Part shown: positions 57,930-64,000 of the stretch, piece after piece
Numbering within the stretch: the stretch's first letter is position 1
Layout of the letters: each line of letters begins with the position of its first letter
Assembly (NCBI GenBank): GCA_015501055.1
Contig: JADNYV010000189.1
Coordinates: 1 to 64,000 of the forward strand
Length of the DNA stretch: 64,000 nt
DNA from: Mucidula mucida
Lineage: Eukaryota > Basidiomycota > Agaricomycetes > Agaricales > Physalacriaceae
Reading direction: 5' to 3'
Position numbers and translations under genes: made by a program
The notes under the pieces: model-generated
Databases searched by the model: none
What the model saw: only the letters and a program-made list of their open reading frames with translations
Told to the model about the DNA's origin: nothing

Positions 57930-58173
57930 CTGTAGTGTTTCGACCGTAACTTCACAGCCTGTGACCCATTATGGTCTGAAGTTACAGCAAACAGCTTCAC
58001 AGACCCTTAAATTGCCTTTTTTGGACAGTTCCGCTTATAGCGGGACCTGAAATTTCCTTATTTGGAGGCTCGTGCCTGACCAAAGTGGTCCGTGACCCGT
58101 TATGATGTATATATAGCTTCACTTCAAAGACCCCCGTGACCCGTTATGTGAATTTGCGGTCGAAACACTACAG
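57930..58173. mobile_element. TA-target MITE, family A (copy A2)
   Basis: 244 bp, ends CTGTAGTGTTTCGACCG, flanked by TA. The left arm has the empty site (ATTCACATACTCTAGAC, about 17446-17462) with a single TA. It is therefore an insertion into the right arm only. Confidence 0.9.
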
Positions 58174-58341
58174 TATGTGAATACTCAAGTATATTGCAAG
58201 TATACTTGAGCAGTATACTTGAGTATATTCACCATTTTATGCAGAAAGCTGACTTATTTGAGGTAGAAAGTATAATATTAAGAAGTATTCATGTTAGTGA
58301 AAACTCTTGTTAACTAAAGGTAAAGGTAAAGCAGGTGTATA

Positions 58342-58585
58342 CTGTAGTGTTTCGACCGCAAATTCACATAACGGGTCACGGGGGTCTTTGAAGTGAAGCT
58401 ATATATACATCATAACGGGTCACGGACCACTTTGGTCAGGCACGAGCCTCCAAATAAGGAAATTTCAGGTCCCGCTATAAGCGGAACTGTCCAAAAAAGG
58501 CAATTTAAGGGTCTGTGAAGCTGTTCGCTGTAACTTCAGACCATAATGGGTCACAGGCTGTGAAGTTACGGTCGAAACGCTACAG
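58342..58585. mobile_element. TA-target MITE, family A (copy A3)
   Basis: 244 bp in the opposite orientation to A2, 168 bp away, flanked by TA. The left arm shows the empty site (GAATCTAGTAATATACACC, about 17279-17297). Nearly identical to A1 and A2. Confidence 0.9.
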
Positions 58586-59046
58586 TATTACTAGATTCAA
58601 AGTATTTGCAGAACTATTGTATATAGATGCACTGATGAGTTTTAATAAGTATGAGTATTTGTGAATATTTATGACATTAAGTCAATGTGTACACAAGCTA
58701 CATAAGACATGACTACACACCGGTGTTTTGTCTAAATCCATCTCTTGTCCACCTGTTTAAGGCAGCAAGCTTGTGCCTAATGGGGAGACATGCAGTTCTG
58801 AGGTTATATGTTCCAAACATTTGACCAGGTCTTATCCGAGGAGTTGACATGAAACATTGTGGGCAGTCTCACCCATTTGGCGGATTACATAACAAATTCC
58901 TATAACATAGTAGAGCCAAAATAGTTACCAAGTCCCGTGTCAAATACATATATTTCTGCTTAACTGCACTATATGCCGCTGAGTGTCTGATAACATGTTC
59001 AAAGGTGGGAGTTTATGTTCTGTACATATAATGACACATCAGTAAT

Positions 59047-59490
59047 GTGTTTTCAATGGAAATAGAGGTTTGGAAATGTTTCCACTGCTTATACACTGGT
59101 CTGGTGTCCTTGTTCCCGTGCAAGGCCAACCTTGCGTATAAGAAGAAATGTTTTGGATGTAGCAAGTATAATAAGACACATGTCACTGCCAAGAAATCAG
59201 GTGCATTGAAGGAGAACAGCGCACTGGGTACTGCCTCTGAGACCACAGTGCCGGAGAAGCCTGCAGATACCCTGCCGGAGATGACATGAGAAGAAGCAGT
59301 CCAAGTAATTGCAGATCACAAAAGGGATGTGTTCCAGTTTGAAGCAGTTGATAAACTTAAGGTGCTTCTATCTAAGATCTGTAATGCTGGAGATACAGCC
59401 AAGGATGCCACTCCAATTCAAGTAGAAGCAGCACTTATCACACATCAAGTGGCCCGCAAGATTTGTGAAGCAACTGGATACAGATTTATG
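59047..59490 (+). pseudogene. Unknown Cys-rich protein (right copy)
   Basis: Mirror of 16387-16833. The same two CXXC pairs (CFHC, CFGC). A TGA at 59287-59289 replaces the Trp of EMTWEEA, and the frame then continues through VIADHKRD to ATGYRFM and the same GTAAGT intron start. So the right copy is disabled while the left is open. The family is unknown. Confidence 0.5.
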
Positions 59491-59752
59491 TAAGTTTTCA
59501 TTATGTCGCTTACAGACCACACTTAAGCAGTCTTTAATAGATATAAACACTACTGAAATACAGATACTGGTACTCAAACATTTATCTTCTTCTGTGCTTA
59601 ACTTCAAGGGCAAGAGACCAAGACATGTCTTGTTTCAGACGTCCAGAAGCAGCAGATGCACTTAAAAATGAATTAATTTCTCTGTAACGGGTGGCTTTAT
59701 GTCGCCTTCCACAACAATAACTCATTAACAGCGTGTATTCATGTCACAGATC

Positions 59753-60282
59753 TGTTATAAATTGCCATATTTTCACATTTTCACATCTCATCATATCTTA
59801 TCGGGGGCTTGTCTTATCAACCAACGGACTGTTTCATCATCTGTTTTGTCACTGATCATACTCCTTTTCATTACCAAAGCCGTACTCATGTTGGATGCAC
59901 GCCCAACACATGGATGACATCATACATGCTGATACCTCATGAACTTCCTATTGTATACACACCACCGACACTTGTAGCACACATGGTTGTTTCAGTATCA
60001 TTACTTACATGCAGTTACCACTTGTATTTAATGGTTTCACGGACTAGTAGCATACAACACTGGATCAAGGGCGTGGAGTTAACCCTAGCGGAAACATGTA
60101 TGGACAAGGAGTTCCAAACACAGACTTACTAGTATATAAGCAGTAGCGTAGCATCATTGTACTTTAGTTCTGATCTAGTTTATACACCTGGCCTAGCCTA
60201 GTATTACGAACACGAACACTTTCTCTCTTAGTTCTTGCTGTGGTACCTGGTTTAGTCACGTGGCTATAGTCAGTTGCTAACA
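59753..60282 (+). repeat. Gypsy 5' LTR (right copy)
   Basis: 530 bp, TGTTATAAATTG...TTGCTAACA. TATATAAG at 60133-60140 is the likely promoter. TAGTTCTGATCT at 60165-60176, about 25-30 bp downstream, would be near the transcript start. Confidence 0.9.
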
Positions 60283-60284
60283 GA

Positions 60285-60296
60285 AGATCGGAACTA
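60285..60296 (+). other. Putative self-priming site of the Gypsy element
   Basis: AGATCGGAACTA starts two bases after the LTR. It is the reverse complement of TAGTTCCGATCT found in the LTR just after the TATA box (exact in the LTR at 7115, one transition in the 59753 LTR). Tf1/sushi-type elements prime reverse transcription with the 5' end of their own RNA in this way. No tRNA 3'-end match is apparent. Confidence 0.6.
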
Positions 60297-60880
60297 CTTT
60301 CTACCACCTACCACACATCCCTGATCGTCGATCAGCACTTTGCTGTTTGATCATCGCACATTTCCCCATCCCCTTTCCTGTTTACAGATCAATAGATTCC
60401 TAATTCCAGCGCACATCCGCATACATGTGTATTGGTCCCAGTAGCGCCGGCTAACAGTTAGAGATAACTGCCTCGGGTGCTGGAAGTAGCCGCTCTTACG
60501 AGAACAAACTTTTGGCAGTTGCACTTCAGTGGGCGCTGTTTACGGGTCAACCCCCGTTCCCAGGAAAACTTCGGCTTACCTCACACCAGAGGGACGTCGG
60601 CTGGGCAATTGCAAACTTGTGACGAGCTCTTGGGCTCTGTAGATACGTAGTCAGTAGTCAGTAAAATAGTGTAGACAGTTACGATACTTACCTACTTTAC
60701 TTACCTTACAATACACATCATCATTCCCCACCCTATTAAGTCCTGGATTCTATTTCAGATCTAGACAATTCCCCCTTATTCATCCAAACCTCTATTCCCT
60801 CACCCGTTTCATCCAAATCCGCATCACCCATATCCCCACTGTCACCCTTTCACTCTCCGATCTCATCACCCCAATTCACC

Positions 60881-61702
60881 ATGTCCAACGAAGCACCCAA
60901 GCCTGCTCATCATGCCAATGTTGAACCCAAAGGCCGATCCCTTGTCAACAAACCTTACAACTATGACAGGGACAAGACCAAGTACAAGAGCTGGTGGCAA
61001 TCCATATTTACATACATCCGTGACAAGAAGAACAACCTCACATCTAACTCCGAAAGGATCAATGTTGTTCTCTCCTATATCTGAGGAGATCATGTCGATG
61101 CATGGGTCCAGAACTACACGGATCAGAACTTCGACGAGGAAGAAGAGGAATGGACAGTCTCTTGGACAGAGTTCAAGGAGCATTTGAAGGAGCAATTTGT
61201 GGATTCCAACCTTGCGCAAGACACGCAAGACCAGATCAAGCAGTTGCGCCAGGGGCAAGACACCGCTCAAGATTTTTTCCAGAAGTTCAAGGTTCTGCTC
61301 ACTCATCCAGAATATTCGAAGGATGACACATATGTTGTGCAACTTCTCGAGACCAACATCAACGAGAAGATCATTGATCAGATCTATGGCAGCCGAGACG
61401 GGTTGCCGGAGAAATACAAGGATTGGAAGACACAGATCATCCAGATCGATCAGTTATGGAGAAGGCGGATGGCGAGCAAAAGGCCCGGTATGCAGTCCCG
61501 GCCCCAAGCTCTGCAAGTGGCTACATCAAGAGCCAATCCTACGAACCCACCCCCGACGCCAATCACACAACAAGATGCCACCAGTGTTACCTATGGAGGA
61601 GCCGGCAGGCCGATGGACATCAACAATGCACGTCGAAGAGGACTTTGCTTCAGCTGTGGCGAACACGGCCATGTCAGCAGGTTCTGTCCCAAGAAGGGTT
61701 GA
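60881..61702 (+). pseudogene. Gypsy gag (right copy)
   Basis: It starts MSNEAPKPAHHANVEPKGR. A single in-frame TGA at 61082-61084 replaces the Arg of YIRGDHVDAW in the left copy. The frame is then open through SWTEFKEHLKEQFVDSNLA and the zinc knuckle CFSCGEHGHVSRFC to 61702. One C-to-T change separates it from an intact Gag. Confidence 0.9.
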
Positions 61703-61773
61703 TCCCAGACAATTTGGGGTCTATGGACCGAAATGAATGACGAGGAGAAGAAGAAGCTGGCCAAAGAATTGGG

Positions 61774-64000
61774 TTGTGTGAAGCTCCCGCAGTAGACGCA
61801 GTCCTGCCGGAGCAGTCACCAAGGGAAGAGTTGTTAGATGCAGAATTTATTTACAGTACGGGTACTGAAACATCTAAAATATCATCGACAACTTCACCAA
61901 CAAAACCTGCAAAAGAAAGATTTGAGCCAAATACACCTGAGTGGATCGCACAACAGCTAAGAGAGGATGAAGTGCCGAGAGCAGTGGGAATTTTGAGAGC
62001 ATAGATGCCGGAGCGAAGAGAGAGAGAAGCGACAGAAGAGAAGGTGATGGCAATCAGAGCGTTGACGAAGGAAGCTGCGGTGGAAGTTGTGACGGCGTTG
62101 AAAAAGTCAAGGAAGTACATCCGAGGAACAAAGGGGCAGGACATGAAACTCCAAGGAACCATAGAGAGTGTGCACACCGGCTCTGAATGGGAAACAAGTG
62201 CCCTTCTTGACAGTGGAGCAACGGGTTCTTGTGTCAATAAAGAATTCGTTGAGAAGAACGGACTCCCGATCAAGGAGTTACCGGTCAAGCTTCCTGTCTA
62301 CAATGCAGATGGAACCCTAAACAAGGAGGGGCAATCGAAGGTTTTGTGGAGGTCCGGATGAAGATCAGTGATCACGCTGAAAAGATCAAGTTGGCCGTCA
62401 CCAATCTCGGCAAAACAAGTATCTTTTTGGGGCTAGATTGGCTACAATATCACAACCCCACAATCAACTGGACGGAATCCACATTGACTTTTGATCGATG
62501 CCCAGACCGCTGCGGCTATCTACCCAAGTACGACTCACCGGAAGATGAAGGAGAAGACGTAGAAGAGAAGTTGGAAGAGGGAGAGCGTTTGTTCTGGATG
62601 GACTGGGACAACTATCCCAAAAGCGGTGAAAAGCTGAGATCACAACAGCCTTCATCCGCTGCTGCACCTTACATCGAGGAATTTTCCGATGTATTCAGCA
62701 AGGCGGACTTTGACAAGTTACCGGAGCGAAGACCCTGGGATCACGCAATAGAACTTATGCCTGGTTCCAAACCGGTTGACTGCAAGGTTTATCCCCTTAG
62801 TCCATCCGAGCAGAAGGCATTAGACGAGTTCCTGGAAGAAAATGTACGGACAGGGCGTATACGGCCATCAATTTCACCTATGGCGTCACCCTTCTTCTTT
62901 GTCAAAAAGAAGAACGGAAGCCTTCGGCCAGTACAGGATTATCGGAAGTTGAACGACATGACAATCAAGAACCGATACCCCTTGCCGTTGATCCAGGAGC
63001 TTATCACAAGTTGAAGGGAGCAAAGGCTTTCACAAACATGGATGTCCGATGGGGTTACAATAACATCCGGATCAAAGAAGGTGATGAGTGGAAAGCGGCG
63101 TTTAGAACAAACCGAGGCCTGTTTGAGCCATTGGTAATGTTCTTCGGACTCACAAACTCGCCGGCAACGTTCAATCATTCATGAATCACATCTTGAAGGA
63201 GTTGATTGACGGCGGACACGTAATAGTTTACCTGGACGATATACTTATCTTTACGACACTCTTGAGGAGCATAGACAGATTGTACGCAGGGTATTAAAAT
63301 ATTACGAGTAAATAAGCTGTATTTAAAACCCGAGAAATGTAGTTTTGAGGCACATACTGTAGATTACTTGGGAGTTATTGTTGGAGGAGGAGAAGTGAAG
63401 ATGGATCCGGCAAAAGTGGCCGTAGTGAAGGAATGGAAGGAGCCGACAAAGAAGAAGGAAGTACAGTCATTCCTGGGCTTCTGCAACTTCTACCGACGTT
63501 TCATCCGGGGATTTGCGGGGTAGCGAAGCCGTTGACATCGCTAACCGGGAAGGGCAAATGGGTTTGGGGGAGGAGCAGCATGAGGCGTTTGAGGAGTTAA
63601 ACGGAGGATGACAGAAGAACCCGTTCTGGCCGTACCACACGACAACGGCAAGTTTTGAGTTGAGGCAGATTCCTCAAACTATGCAATGGGGCGGTTCTAT
63701 CCCAGTTTGTCGAAGGCAAATGGAGACCAGTGGCTTTCCGATCTCGCGCGCTGAACAAAGTGGAGCGCAAGTATGAGATCTACGACAAAGAGATGATGGC
63801 TATTATGGACTTGATCAATGACTGGCGGCAATATCTCCTAGGCGCTAAGGAGACAGTGGAGGTTTTCACCGATCATCAAAACCTGCAGTACTTCAGGAAG
63901 CCGCAGAAGTTGAACCGGAGGCAGGCGCAATGGGTTACGGAGTTGGCGGAATATGACATACAGATGATTCATAAGCCAGGCAGGACAATGGGAAAAGCTG
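61774..64000 (+). pseudogene. Gypsy pol (right copy, partial)
   Basis: It follows gag after a gap of about 70 bp. A TAG at 62002-62004 stands where the left has AWMPERR (Trp to stop). The protease has ALLDSGATGSCVN. A frameshift near 62330 leads to the RT frame (62346-63014: [26 protein letters not shown]). Another frameshift near 63008 precedes [11 protein letters not shown], and the intact catalytic box VYLDDILIF lies near 63225-63255. RNase H segments (YEIYDKEMMAIMDLINDW, VEVFTDHQNLQYF) run to the window end. Confidence 0.85.

Larger units (their letters stand above)
47191..64000 (-). repeat. Right arm of giant inverted repeat
   Basis: Mirror image of 11101-29174 (see that entry), continuing past the end of the window. 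Between 47191 and about 57880 differences are few. Beyond it come two MITE insertions, the Cys-rich pseudogene and the Gypsy element with visibly more substitutions. Confidence 0.9.
59753..64000 (+). mobile_element. Ty3/Gypsy chromovirus, right arm (cut by window end)
   Basis: A full 5' LTR, leader, gag and pol up to RNase H. The insertion site matches the left-arm copy exactly (flank ...GTCACAGATC then TGTTA). The window ends in the RNase H/connection region (MIHKPGRTMGKA). Confidence 0.9.

Noticed and set aside
1..64000. CRISPR arrays, riboswitches, rRNA, bacterial operons
   Set aside because: None seen; the intron-containing genes and fungal TEs mark this as eukaryotic DNA.

Overview
The window looks like nuclear DNA of an agaricomycete (mushroom-forming basidiomycete). 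Genes carry short GT-AG introns of about 50 nt, there is a dense family of divergent F-box proteins, a DUF6535 membrane protein is present, and the transposons are of fungal type: a chromodomain Ty3/Gypsy element with a self-priming signature, a Copia element, hAT elements, a Mutator-like candidate and TA-target MITEs. No ribosomal RNA, convincing tRNA or CRISPR array is visible.

Layout. 1-7 kb: a MITE, a rearranged F-box/LRR fragment and three minus-strand F-box relics. 7.1-16.1 kb: a Gypsy element on the minus strand whose 3' half is replaced by two hAT fragments. 16.2-29.17 kb: a Cys-rich unknown gene, a small acidic-protein gene and four F-box loci, forming the left arm of a very large inverted repeat. 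29.17-47.19 kb: an 18.0-kb unique spacer. It holds a Gypsy fragment carrying a Mutator-like candidate (itself holding a TA-target element) and a complete 5.3-kb Copia insertion, then two single-copy genes (a DUF6535 protein at 41.3-44.7 kb and an RS-rich protein at 45.2-46.0 kb) and a third partial copy of the acidic gene. 47.19-64 kb: the right arm, a mirror copy of the left, ending inside the partner Gypsy element.

The inverted repeat is the main feature. Left positions x pair with right positions of about 76364-76390 minus x between 18.5 and 29.17 kb, with only small indels. The collinearity continues outward through the Cys-rich gene and into a Gypsy LTR inserted at exactly the same site in both arms, so that insertion predates the duplication. 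The arms differ by substitutions, small indels, two right-only MITE insertions with matching empty sites on the left, and a roughly 1-kb left-only block. This may be a real palindromic duplication or two haplotypes of a dikaryon joined head to head during assembly.

Most F-box copies are broken. The best preserved coding units are the F-box gene at 27738-28837 with its mirror at 47527-48626, the 119-residue acidic protein at 57044-57456, the RS-rich protein, and the DUF6535 gene apart from one apparent single-base frameshift.
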